Source of the DNA: Saprolegnia diclina VS20 | Taxonomy: Eukaryota > Oomycota > Saprolegniomycetes > Saprolegniales > Saprolegniaceae | Length of the DNA stretch: 50,720 nucleotides | Reading direction: 5' to 3' | Assembly: GCF_000281045.1 (NCBI RefSeq) | Contig: NW_008246068.1 | Span: forward strand, 316,547 to 367,266 | Part shown: piece by piece, positions 21,509-30,544 of the stretch | How the letters are laid out: each line of letters starts with the position of its first letter | Numbering within the stretch: the stretch's first letter is position 1 | Made by a program: the position numbers and the translations under genes | Notes under the pieces: generated by a model | Told to the model about the DNA's origin: nothing | The model's input: only the letters and a program-made list of their open reading frames with translations | Databases searched by the model: none

Positions 21509-22441
21509 TTATCGCTTGTACATGTCGGGGTGGCGTAAGTTGAGCATCGCGAGCAGGGTTTCGAGGCTGAGCCCGGACGTCGCCTTGGTATGTTCTCTGG
21601 CGTCGAGCTCCTTTTGCAGAAACGGGTGGTGCAAGAGCGAGTGCGTCGTCATGCGCTTCACGGGGTTTACTTGGAGGAGCCCATCGACAACGTCCAACGC
21701 GTCGGGCGAGAAGTAGCCTCCGAGATGCCACACCTTGACCAACGCGCGAATGCCGCTCGTGTGCAACACGCGGTAGCGCTCGTCGTCGACCGATGTGCTC
21801 TCGATCGGTGGGGCGCCCGTGAGCATGATGTAGAGCAGAATGCCGAGCGACCACATGTCGGCGAGGAGCGGCTGGTACGCGACGCCTTGGTAGACTTCGG
21901 GCGCCATGTAGAAGAGCTTCCCGACGCACTCGTGCCGCGTCGGCGCAATCGGCACGGCGAGGCCAAAGTCCATGACGCGGCACTGCTTCTTGGCGTCCAC
22001 CAGAACGTTCTCGAGCGAGAGATCGCGGTGCGCATACCCAGATGCGTGGAGGAAGCTCACGCCGCGCACGATTTGTCGAAAATACGCCTGCGCGTCACGG
22101 AGGCCAAAGCGGCTCTCCGGGGCGTCGACGAGCACGTTGTACAGCTCGCCAAACTTGCAGTGGTCAAACACTAAGTGCGAATGCGTCTCGTTGTCAAACG
22201 AGTCGAGGAGCGAGAGGACGTTGGTGTGGCCGCCCCGCGCCGAGAGTGCTGTGTACACGGTCTTCTCCATCTCGCCGTCTTCGGCCACCTTTCGCTGCGT
22301 CGTGCACGCGCGCTTGGCGCGCATCGCAGCGAGGTTGGTTTGCTTGATCACAACGAGGCGCCCGGTCGCATTCTCCTTGCAGAGGAGCACTTGGCCGTAA
22401 ATGGCGTCGGCGACCTTCTCGACCAGCGTGTACGCGTCCAT
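21509..22441 (-). CDS. Atypical Ser/Thr protein kinase 2 (HRDLSLEN family)
   Basis: Intronless 310-residue kinase, essentially a bare catalytic domain. Seen: degenerate glycine-rich loop ADAIYGQV, ATP-binding lysine 33 in VVIKQTNL, AHRDLSLENVL catalytic loop, MDFGLAVPI, GKLFYMAPEVYQG, and DMWSLGILLYIML. The C-lobe ends with a PVKRMTTHSLLHHPF motif typical of the last kinase helices, then a short tail to PDMYKR. The start is the first ATG in frame and lies just after an initiator-like site; further upstream the frame has only a GTG. It is a close relative of 6143-7117, 23229-24263 and, more distantly, 29576-30544. The substrate is unknown, but the catalytic residues are complete. Confidence 0.9.
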   Translation of the reverse strand: MDAYTLVEKVADAIYGQVLLCKENATGRLVVIKQTNLAAMRAKRACTTQRKVAEDGEMEKTVYTALSARGGHTNVLSLLDSFDNETHSHLVFDHCKFGELYNVLVDAPESRFGLRDAQAYFRQIVRGVSFLHASGYAHRDLSLENVLVDAKKQCRVMDFGLAVPIAPTRHECVGKLFYMAPEVYQGVAYQPLLADMWSLGILLYIMLTGAPPIESTSVDDERYRVLHTSGIRALVKVWHLGGYFSPDALDVVDGLLQVNPVKRMTTHSLLHHPFLQKELDAREHTKATSGLSLETLLAMLNLRHPDMYKR

Positions 22442-23228
22442 CGAATGGTAAGTCGAAGAATGGGCCGCAAGAACCGGAGCATCCGTTGAGGTCCAGACAC
22501 GAACACCACCACTTGGCGCGAGGTTCCCGCCACGATTCACTCAATAAGTACTTGATATTTTTTCGTCAGCCAATCACAACGCGATTGGAAAGATTCTCGA
22601 CGGTAGCAAGTACTGACTGTGGCAACTGTAACGCTACAGCATTGCACACCATGGCGTTCGTCGTGCAACCCTCGGGCGCGCTGCGCGTCATTGCCACGTA
22701 CTTCAATGCACCAGCGAGGGTGACTAACACGCAACCTCCTTTTCTAGTGTGCTGCAAAGGAAATATCGGAGCATATTGAGGGGATATTAACGCCAAACGG
22801 TACATGCGCGTCTACGCAGTCGCCTTGTCGAAAGGTCAACGGTGACTCACGCCAGCGCAGCGACGAACGGATGCTGGATGCTGGCTCCATGATCCCAAGC
22901 GTTGAAGTCACCGGTAGCTTCGCGTTGAAGCGCAGAGGGTCCTGCAACTGCATGTCGACTGGCTCGGAGGATCGACGCACGGTGAGTCACAAGGCCGGAT
23001 GCAACGCATTTTGGTTGCAGTGAATCCAACCGTATCTTCTATTCGCATGCGTTTCCTGCTAAATATGCTCTAGCCACGGAGCAAAAGCGAGTGACAAAGT
23101 GTACATGAGTGGTGCTGGTTCCATGGAAAACTAAGTTTTTTGTTAAATAAGTAAAATACGGGTAAATACAGTGGTCACAAACGCGCAAAGACGAGCACAT
23201 GCAGAAGACGCCAGTGCACGACAGTGCC
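22442..23228. other. Intergenic region between kinase 3 and kinase 2
   Basis: About 790 bases. Close to kinase 2 there is a pair of opposed CCAAT boxes (CCAATCACAACGCGATTGG near 22570-22590). No credible gene in the rest. Confidence 0.45.
22450..22462 (-). promoter_or_regulatory. Initiator-like site of kinase 2
   Basis: Minus-strand CATTCTTCGACTT, 8 bases before ATG 22441. It is nearly identical to CATTCTTCAAGTT in front of kinase 3, suggesting a shared core promoter in the duplicated genes. Confidence 0.45.
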
Positions 23229-24263
23229 TCATTTCAGCGCGGTCGGCACGTCTGCGATCGATGCCAATGGCGCGGCTGTGATCTTGCGCGACGACGGGCG
23301 GCGGATGGTCTTGAAGCGGTGCATGACTGCCGACGCAAGACCCACGCGCTTGGTCGAGGCGTCGGAAGCAATCTTGTGGTCGTCGCCTGTTGTGATCTTG
23401 ATGTCGGCAATGTGCAGAATAGCCTCGGAGGGATCGACCACAAAGGCGTGGTGGAGGAGGGCGTCGAGCGAGAGCCGCGCAGTAGCGTCCGGGTGCAGCA
23501 GCTGCCCCAGCAGGTCCAGCGCGTCCGCATCAAAGAAGTGTGTCATCTTCCAGAGCTCGAGAAGCTTGACGACGCCCTTGGCGCGAATGACGCGGAAGCG
23601 GCTGTCCGACTCGGCGGCCACTTCGACGGGCGGGATACCCGCGAGCATGATGAAGAGCATAATGCCAAGCGACCACATGTCGGCTTTGGCCGGGTCGTAC
23701 GACTGGCCCGCGAGCACCTCGGGCGCCATGTAGAACGTCTTTCCGACCGCTTCCTTGCGCAAGCTCGGTAGGCTCGCCGCGAGGCCAAAGTCGCAAATGT
23801 GGCAAATGCCGGTTCCGTCGACGAGGACGTTCTCGAGCGAGAGGTCGCGATGGGCAAAACCGCGGCTGTGCATAAAGGCCACGCCGCGGACAATCTGCCG
23901 AAAGAAGGCGGTCGCGGTCGGGAGCGCAAGGCGCTGGCCCGGCGCGTTGCTCACGACGTCGTAGAGCTCGCCGCCAGCGCAAAAGTCGAGTACAAAGTGC
24001 TCGTAGCCGTCCTGCGTAAAGTCGTCGCGCATGCGCAGCACGTTGGTGTGGCCGCCATCGGCGCTCAGCGCGCGGTTGACGTGCTTCTCAAAGAGAATGT
24101 CTTCCGAGATGGGGCGTTGCCCGACGAGCATCGTTTGGCGGCGCGCGGCCTCGAGCTTCATGCGCTTGATGGCCACGCGGTCGCCGGTGACGGCGTCGCG
24201 AGCCAAGACGACGTCACCGTACAGTGCGGGCGCTAGCACGCGGTCGATCGTGTATCGGTCCAT
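23229..24263 (-). CDS. Atypical Ser/Thr protein kinase 3 (HRDLSLEN family)
   Basis: Intronless 344-residue kinase beginning MDRYTIDRVLAPALYGDV, where the glycine-rich loop is again AxAxYG instead of GxGxFG. Lysine 33 in VAIKRMKL, AHRDLSLENVLVDG, CDFGLAASL, GKTFYMAPEVLAG and DMWSLGIMLFIMLAG are intact. A C-terminal extension of about 70 residues beyond the catalytic core ends with RRPSSRKITAAPLAS, rich in Ser/Arg, and may hold regulatory phosphosites. The ATG at 24263 has an initiator-like site 20-32 bases upstream and a dense cluster of CCAAT boxes behind it. Tandem with kinase 2 in the same orientation; likely arose by duplication. Confidence 0.9.
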   Translation of the reverse strand: MDRYTIDRVLAPALYGDVVLARDAVTGDRVAIKRMKLEAARRQTMLVGQRPISEDILFEKHVNRALSADGGHTNVLRMRDDFTQDGYEHFVLDFCAGGELYDVVSNAPGQRLALPTATAFFRQIVRGVAFMHSRGFAHRDLSLENVLVDGTGICHICDFGLAASLPSLRKEAVGKTFYMAPEVLAGQSYDPAKADMWSLGIMLFIMLAGIPPVEVAAESDSRFRVIRAKGVVKLLELWKMTHFFDADALDLLGQLLHPDATARLSLDALLHHAFVVDPSEAILHIADIKITTGDDHKIASDASTKRVGLASAVMHRFKTIRRPSSRKITAAPLASIADVPTALK

Positions 24264-24282
24264 GCTGGTCGTGGTAGATGGA

Positions 24283-24295
24283 AACTTGAAGAATG
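24283..24295 (-). promoter_or_regulatory. Initiator-like site of kinase 3
   Basis: Minus-strand GCGCATTCTTCAAGTTT resembles the described oomycete 16-base initiator GCTCATTYYNCAWTTT (one substitution, one extra base). It is 20 bases upstream of the ATG at 24263. Confidence 0.5.
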
Positions 24296-24321
24296 CGCCC
24301 GTCGAAGCAGGTTGACAATCT

Positions 24322-24540
24322 CCAATCCAGGACCATCACTCTGTGTGAATTTTCTTTTATCCAATCGTATGGTGCACAGCAATTTTTAGCCAATGAAACG
24401 TGCCCACCTCGTTTCGCTCGCCCGTGGATTGGCAACAGCGAGGTGCCGCGTGGATCGTCATGCGACGACTTTGATTGGATGTTGCACGAGACACTCGGAG
24501 TATAGCCAATCAGAACACACGTCCCAATGCTTTCACCAAT
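24322..24540. promoter_or_regulatory. Cluster of eight CCAAT boxes
   Basis: CCAAT occurs at 24322, 24361, 24390, 24506, 24524 and 24536, and its complement ATTGG at 24428 and 24474. Eight pentamers in 219 bases, in both orientations, lie directly behind the kinase 3 initiator. CCAAT is the recognition core of the heterotrimer NF-Y in other eukaryotes. A TATAAAAAG on the plus strand near 24637 suggests the other side may also be a promoter. Confidence 0.55.
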
Positions 24541-26016
24541 CCGGAGACAGTCCAAGCCGACTTCAATGCGACTGTGGCCGAAAGTTCACGTGGCGCGGTC
24601 TTTTTTATCGAAAGATTTGAAGAGATTGGAGATTTGTATAAAAAGGCGCGAAATACAAAAATAAGATCCGATTGTTGATGGCTGCTCGAGCTAGATTCAA
24701 GCGCGCTCCGTGATCATGTAGCACGCTTTGGCACAGTGTCTGCATATGGCGCTAGGCGCGTTCTCGTGTGTGGCATTTTTCGAAGCGCCGCGTCTGGTCG
24801 GCAGAAGCATCGGAACAGACTGGCGGGAACGGCAGAAGGACCAGTCTTGGCGCCAAACCGCAGAGTGGGACGAATCGTATCTCGGAAAATGTTGGTCGTG
24901 CTCGGAGGATTCCCTTTGGAGTTTGTATGGCGCACAACCGCAGCCTGGAATTCGCCCAGAACCCAAGCAGCCGGTGCCATTTTACTGGATTCAAATGCAT
25001 CCATACAACCAGAGCTCGGAGAGGTTGTCAACACAACCACTTGAATCATCAAAGCTGCCTACGACTGCTGTAGTTGTGTGCATTTGTTGTCGTCAAGGCC
25101 AAAGCGATGAAGAAGGACGGAACGTATGGCTGGAAAGACACGGCGACGGTTTCACGCTCATGACGTGGCAAGCGGAATGACGAGCTTGCAGTGCAATCTC
25201 AAAAATTCACAATCTCATGTCGTCCATAGGCGTCGTAACTGGCAACGAACGAAGTCGCGTGCTGTCTGCCGCACGCTTCTTCTCGAGGACGAAGAAAGAA
25301 AATGTATGGTGCGCTGTCGGTTTCAACAATCTCTTGAGGGTCGAGCGCGAAGAAGCTTCTGTCCGACTAGGCTGCTGGACCAAATCCGTCGCTTACTAGA
25401 CCGGTATGTAAAATCGTAGCCTAGTTTCATTTCGAGTGTTGGGAATGTCGAGGTCCTCTTCGTGTACGGGTAGATAAACTACCCAAGTGGCATGGCCTCG
25501 CCGGCCGACTAAATTGTAGCCTGCGCACTAGATCTCCTTGGTGAGGTGCACAAGATGGACCGTCTTGGTCATAGCAATAAGAATTCTTAGTCGATTTCCC
25601 AGCATCATCCTAGAAAAGGCCCACGGGGCTTCGTCTTACGCATGTGCATCGTGTACTCTGTCGGCTATACAACTAGAATCCGTCGTTCACATTGTCATAC
25701 GAGCAGGTAATCGAGAAAGACGCTTGCAAGTCTCGGGCACCGTCCAATGGGTATCGACCAACGGCCACTATCCAGAGAGTTCAACTGACCGTGGAAGGCT
25801 AGTACGGCAACGGCACATTTTTGACATCGTCGTCGCGGTGCTTCGTTTGGCCCTTGCGTAAGCCACGAGCTTTCAATGGAAAAGGCTCGTCGCTCACTCT
25901 TTTGTCCACAATACAAACTCTGTCGACGAAGATATTTGATTGGCAAAGGGAACACAGTGGCTATGAATAGCCACTGCCATGATGAGCCAACGCCACGATT
26001 TCATTTTAGCTTCTTC

Positions 26017-26907
26017 ATGCAACGCAGCAGTACACCTCAGCTGCTGCTGGCATCGGCCATGCTTGCCGTCACGTCGGCGCTCGATGGGTGCCAGCAGTGT
26101 GAAGCCACCGGCAACTGCGCAACGGCGTACCGCAACACGCCGGGGCGATTTTGCGGGCACTGGCTCAGTAATATGGGTGCGACGCTCGGCTGCTGCTGCC
26201 CAACGGGCGCCATTTGCGCCGTGTCGAATTATGCATGCGAGTGCAAGAATCAGCCGACGACATCCTCCAGCTCGAGCGGCGGACTCATCGGCGGCATCGT
26301 CGGGGGTGTGATCTTTATCTTCATCGTCGTGGGCTTTGCCTGCTTCTTTCGGAAATGCTTCAAACTCTGCTGCGGCGTTCGCCACATCATCACGGTGCCG
26401 CAGCAAGCCGTGCCAATGGCCGTGCCCATGGCACAGCCCATCGTGTACCCACCGCAAGGCCAAGGCGGATACCCAGGGCAGCCCGTGAAACAACAGCCAT
26501 ACTGTGGTGGCCAACCCCAAGCCATGTACCCGGGGCAGCAGCCGCAGCAAGTAATGTACCCCGGCCAGCAAGTCATGTACCCCGGCCAGCAGCCGCAACA
26601 GGTCATGTACCAACCCCAGCCCCAGCCAGTGTTGTACCAGCCACAGCCCCAAGTGGTGTATCAGCCGCAACCTCAAGTGTTTGGCGGGGCTCATGTCGTC
26701 GTGGCGCCGCACCCCGTCGTTTACGGCGGCAACAACGGCTTCGTCGAAGGCATGATCGTCGGTGGCATGCTTGACGGTGGGCACCACCACCATCACTTTG
26801 GCGGCTTTGGCGACGGCGGCGACTATGGCCGTGATGGTGGTGGCTTTGGCGGCGACTTTGGCGGCGGTGGTGGTGACGGCGGGGGTACTTTTGGTGGTGA
26901 CTTTTAG
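26017..26907 (+). CDS. Single-pass membrane protein with Cys-rich ectodomain and PGQQ repeats
   Basis: 296 residues, no intron. Seen in order: signal peptide (about 1-21, MQRSSTPQLLLASAMLAVTS); a small cysteine-rich extracellular part (25-79, ten cysteines including GCCCPTGAIC and ACECKN); Ser-rich stalk; Gly/Ile/Val/Phe transmembrane helix (89-111); a juxtamembrane FRKCFKLCCG with palmitoylation-like cysteines; then a cytoplasmic tail of repeats MYPGQQPQQVMYPGQQ and MYQPQPQPVLYQPQPQ; and a terminal Gly/Asp-rich part with HHHHHF and repeated GGGFGGDFGG. Proline/Gln/Tyr tails of this kind occur in annexins, rhodopsins and scramblase-like proteins, but no catalytic domain is present. I cannot name the protein; an adhesion, sensing or scaffold role is a guess. 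An initiator-like TCATTTTAGC at 26001 precedes the ATG. Confidence 0.8.
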   Translation: MQRSSTPQLLLASAMLAVTSALDGCQQCEATGNCATAYRNTPGRFCGHWLSNMGATLGCCCPTGAICAVSNYACECKNQPTTSSSSSGGLIGGIVGGVIFIFIVVGFACFFRKCFKLCCGVRHIITVPQQAVPMAVPMAQPIVYPPQGQGGYPGQPVKQQPYCGGQPQAMYPGQQPQQVMYPGQQVMYPGQQPQQVMYQPQPQPVLYQPQPQVVYQPQPQVFGGAHVVVAPHPVVYGGNNGFVEGMIVGGMLDGGHHHHHFGGFGDGGDYGRDGGGFGGDFGGGGGDGGGTFGGDF

Positions 26908-27323
26908 TCTAAGCTATTGCATCTATTATTGCATTGTTATCCTATACAACTCACGACGCTTCCACCGATTACATTTCAGTCATAAACGACTACAATGACC
27001 CGCGTCCCGTCGAGGTACGAGTGCGAATAGCAGCACCGTTGCCCCACCAGCCCCAAGCATCCATACCTAGCTCTTGCGTGAGAAACCGTGGTGTCCAACG
27101 ACTCTCGCCAAACTCGGCTTTGATGACGACAGCGATGCGCAGTCGGCAAAGCATCGAAGAGCCTGGCGCACGGCTGCGGCAAGGTACGTTCCGTCGGGAG
27201 CAAGGTGAAGCTACAAGTATTGCATTGTCGAAGAAGATCACCGTGCCTTCGCGATGATGACGTGGCATGCTCCACAGGCACCCAAATTTCGAAGCCACGC
27301 AGCGCGCTCTGATTGGTCCATAA
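26908..27323. other. Intergenic region upstream of ALG6
   Basis: About 415 bases with no supported gene. Near the right end GATTGGTCCATAAATG places an inverted CCAAT box (ATTGG) 9 bases before the ALG6 start codon. Confidence 0.4.
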
Positions 27324-29151
27324 ATGTGCGATTGTGTCTTCGATGGCCATTTGGCCATGTGGTCGACCTTGGAAGCGCAGGGCCTCCAGGCGTCCGGCGC
27401 TGCGCTCGTCGTCGTCGTCGCGCTCCTCGTACGCTGGCTCGTCTCGCTGCATCCGTACTCGGGCATGGGCCTTAGCCCCATGTTCGGCGACTACGAAGCC
27501 CAGCGCCATTGGATGGAGCTCACGTTCCAGCTGCCTCTCTCGCGCTGGTACCACTACGACCTCTTGTACTGGGGCCTCGACTACCCGCCGCTGACGGCGT
27601 ACGTCTCATATATCTGCGGCTCGGTGGCTAGCGTTGTCGAGCCCGCGCTCGTGGCCTTGGACGCGTCGCGCGGCTACGAGACCGTGACGAGCAAGGTCTT
27701 TATGCGGGCGACGGTCCTCATCTGCGATCTCGTCGTCTTCATCCCGTCGCTCGCGCTGCTCGCCAAGTGCGTCTACGACAAGCAGTGGATGTTGCGCATG
27801 GAATTGCTCATGCTCATGCTCTTGCAGCCCGCGTTCATCTTGATTGACCACGGCCACTTTCAGGTTCCTTCCTCTCTTGCTGTTAGGAGCGTGTTATATC
27901 CATGCCAACTAGTACAACAACGTGTCGCTGGGCTTGACAACGCTTGCAGTTGTGTGCATTCTGCGCGATTATAACTTTGTCGGTGCCGTCTGCTACTGCC
28001 TCGCGCTCAACTTTAAGCAAATGTCGCTCTACTACGCGCCGGCCATCACGTTCTACCTCTTGGCCAAATGTGTCTATGGTCCCCGCTTCCTGTCTCTCTT
28101 TGCCACGCTCGCAACAGCCGTCCTTCTGACGTTCTCGGTGCTCTGGGCGCCGTTCTGCGTCTTCTCGGACACGACCTGCGTCGACGGCCTGGCCCAAGGT
28201 ACATAGATACCTTGCAACATCCAGAATAGGACACGACGTGTGCTCCTAGTGCTCCACCGCATCTTCCCCGTCGGGCGTGGCCTCTTTGAAGACAAAGTGG
28301 CCAACGTCTGGTGCTGCCTCGACCTCTTCCTCAAGCTGCGGCAGCGCGTCGCCAGCCAAGAGCACCTGGTGTACCTCTGGTACATCGCAGAGGCTGTCGG
28401 CCAGCTCTCATAACATTGGGGTAGCACACTCGCCACGCTCCTGGCCTTTCTTCCGTCGGTTCTCGACCTCCTTCGACGACCACCGAGCCGCACGCGCTTC
28501 TTCCTCAGTCTTTTCAACTGCTCGATGGCCTTCTTTCTCTTTTCGTATCAAGGTCGATCTGCCAATATTGTCTTCTAGTGTGTTGACATGCTATGCATGT
28601 CTAGTCCACGAAAAATCGATTCTGCTGCCGCTCTTGCCCATGACGTTTTTGCTCTCGGAAGCGTCGCTGCTCGCAAGCCACTTTGGTGCTGTCGCGACCT
28701 TTAGGTATACCGCGTATCGATGTACAACATGTCTGATGCCGCAGTAGCATGTACTTTTTGCTCGTCAAGGACGGTCTCGTTGTCCCGTATGTGGCCGGCA
28801 GCCTCGGCTACGTCTGCTTTGGCATCTACCCGTACCTGACATCGTCGCGCTTGCACGCCGACGTCTCGGCGCCGGGTATCGATCGTGGCGGCCGAGTCCA
28901 TCGCTGGCAGCGCGTCTACGTGCTTGTACGTGGCCGTGACTTTGGTGGCGCTCAACACCGCGTAGGTGTCGCTGCTGGGCATGCTCGTGCTGCACTTGGT
29001 GGCCGCGCTTGTGCCGCCACCGGCCAAGTACCCCCACGTCCACCAGTACCTCTTTGCCCTCTACGCGTGCGCTCACTTTGTGCTGGCGCTTGGCTACACA
29101 ACGTACTGGCAGTGGACGGTCGTCGAGGTCGCCAAGACCAAGACCGACTAG
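27324..29151 (+). CDS. ALG6: ALG6-type dolichyl-P-Glc alpha-1,3-glucosyltransferase
   Basis: Multi-pass ER enzyme that adds the first glucose to the dolichol-linked Man9GlcNAc2 oligosaccharide before its transfer to proteins. 515 residues from exons 27324-27863, 27913-28198, 28250-28379, 28425-28552, 28605-28704, 28748-28925 and 28966-29151. Diagnostic motifs: [35 protein letters not shown]-like [22 protein letters not shown] across the first intron, [30 protein letters not shown], and [12 protein letters not shown]. Many hydrophobic helices. The YEAQRHW form favours ALG6 over ALG8. Length is normal. An alternative start is the ATG at 27357. The exon 6/7 boundary (GTACGT donor at 28926) is inferred; another frame through 28877-28964 encodes a hydrophobic stretch but meets a TAG. 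Confidence 0.92.
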
Positions 29152-29575
29152 ACGCGGTTCAACCGCGGTTTGAACTGTTAACCCTCCCGCGACGGAGAGT
29201 TTTGGGCGATAATCTTAACCTACGTGAGCTTTGCCGCGAGTTGATGGGTGGGCGTACGCTTGTGCAGCAGAGCAGCCATTCGGTGCACCGACGCGAGTGA
29301 CGGCAGTGCATCACCAACGCGTTTCCTTTGTTGCGTGGTCCGGGCAAGCGGCTAGACAAGTTGTGCGAGCGGCGACATTGCACTTGCAACTTGAAGTAGC
29401 GTTAGGGTGGTGGTGATGGGCAGGCACGCGCAGGTGCCGGCGTGTTGAGCAATCATTGGCTACGTGAGGGGGATTGGCTCCCCAATACGCTTGTTGGTGT
29501 AGACCACATGTCGACTGGTATTTCACTCACAACGAGTATAAGAAAGAATAAGATGAAGAATAAGTTAGTATAATG
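29152..29575. other. Intergenic region between convergent ALG6 and kinase 4
   Basis: About 420 bases shared as 3' flank of two convergent genes. No gene, repeat or RNA recognised. Confidence 0.4.
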
Positions 29576-30544
29576 TTAAGTGGCGGTCGCAAGCGACGAG
29601 AGATACCGCATCGAGAGCTGCGCCATGGGCTTGAGCGCGTGCACGCTCATCAACACGGGCTGGCTCGCCGACCGCTTGCGCAGGTTCTTGAGGACGGGCG
29701 GGGTCGGATGCAAAAACTTGTGGGCCAGCACGTCGTCCAGCGACAAGCGCTGCATTGGACTCGGGTTGAGAAGCTTGGTGACGAGGTCGAGTGCGGCCGA
29801 CGAGAGGTGCAGGCCGACGCGCGCAATGAGCGCCGCGACGCCCGTCTCGGGTGTAGCTGCTTGCGCCTCGAAAAAGATCTTGTAGTTGGCGTCGCGTAAG
29901 GTCGCCTCTTCAAAGAGCGGGCGGCCCGTGAGGAGCATGAAGAGCACGACGCCGAGCGCCCAGCGGTCTGCGGCCTGCGCGTTGTAAGCGCGGCGCATAA
30001 ACATCTCGGGCGCCATGTAGTAGAGCTTCCCGACGCCGCCAAACTTGGTCGGTGTCGAGAGCAGTCCAAGGCCAAAGTCGCAGAGCCGGACACCGTTCCC
30101 GCCGTCGAGCAAGAGGTTCTCGAGCGACACGTCCAAATGTGCAATGTCGTGCTTGTGGATATGGGCAAGGCCTTTCACGATTTGGCGAAAGAGGCCCACG
30201 ACGTGGCCCTCCTTCCAGACGGACGAGGTCGAGAGGAGGCTCGAGAGGAGGTCGCCGCCAACGCAATAGTCGGTGACCAAGTGCAGTTGACCGTTTTCAA
30301 TAAAGTGATCGCGGAGATGCACGACGTTCTCGTGCGGGTACGGCTGCAGTGCGCGGTTGATAGCGAGCTCCTTGTACCCGAGCTCGCGCGCGTCAACTTC
30401 GTCGACATGCACCGCGTTCGTTGGAAAGCTTTTGATGACGACGAGGTCGCGGCTCGTAATGTGCTGGTAGACGGCCAAGGTCGCGTCGGTCTGCGCCAAC
30501 GGCCGCACAAAGTCGTACGTGTTGGCGAGGTGCGAGTGGGGCAT
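29576..30544 (-). CDS. Atypical protein kinase 4, non-RD with no glycine in the ATP loop
   Basis: Intronless 322-residue member of the same family, but divergent. Seen: loop LAQTDATLAV with none of the glycines of GxGxxG, ATP-site lysine 38 in VVIKSF, catalytic loop AHLDVSLENLLLDG where Arg of HRD is Leu and the residue after Asp is Val, intact CDFGLGLLS, GKLYYMAPEMFMR, and DRWALGVVLFMLL. The catalytic Asp, downstream Asn and DFG Asp remain, so it may still bind nucleotide and could be active as a non-RD kinase, or act as a pseudokinase. C-terminal residues end LSSLATAT. The ATG at 30544 follows TATTTAGCGAGCC. Otherwise matched in length and layout to kinases 1-3. Confidence 0.88.
   Translation of the reverse strand: MPHSHLANTYDFVRPLAQTDATLAVYQHITSRDLVVIKSFPTNAVHVDEVDARELGYKELAINRALQPYPHENVVHLRDHFIENGQLHLVTDYCVGGDLLSSLLSTSSVWKEGHVVGLFRQIVKGLAHIHKHDIAHLDVSLENLLLDGGNGVRLCDFGLGLLSTPTKFGGVGKLYYMAPEMFMRRAYNAQAADRWALGVVLFMLLTGRPLFEEATLRDANYKIFFEAQAATPETGVAALIARVGLHLSSAALDLVTKLLNPSPMQRLSLDDVLAHKFLHPTPPVLKNLRKRSASQPVLMSVHALKPMAQLSMRYLSSLATAT

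Larger units (their letters stand above)
24264..26016. other. Long intergenic region between kinase 3 and the membrane protein
   Basis: About 1.75 kb between divergent genes. Apart from the CCAAT cluster and a plus-strand TATA-like box near 24637, the sequence from 24700 to 25860 gives only domain-free open frames; the best begins at ATG 24749 (about 143 codons) and has codon use unlike the neighbours. I do not annotate it as a gene. Confidence 0.4.

Noticed and set aside
24728-25180. 150-codon plus-strand frame after the CCAAT cluster
   Set aside because: No ATG until 24749, codon use unlike neighbours, no domain, and an overlapping minus-strand frame is equally long.
25894-26796. 300-codon open frame opposite the repeat membrane protein
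   Set aside because: Mirror of the repetitive coding strand; the sense frame has signal peptide and membrane helix.
28749-29300. 183-codon plus-strand frame over the ALG6 3' end
   Set aside because: Its second half is a frame-shifted reading of exon 7; the spliced model gives the expected hydrophobic ALG6 end.
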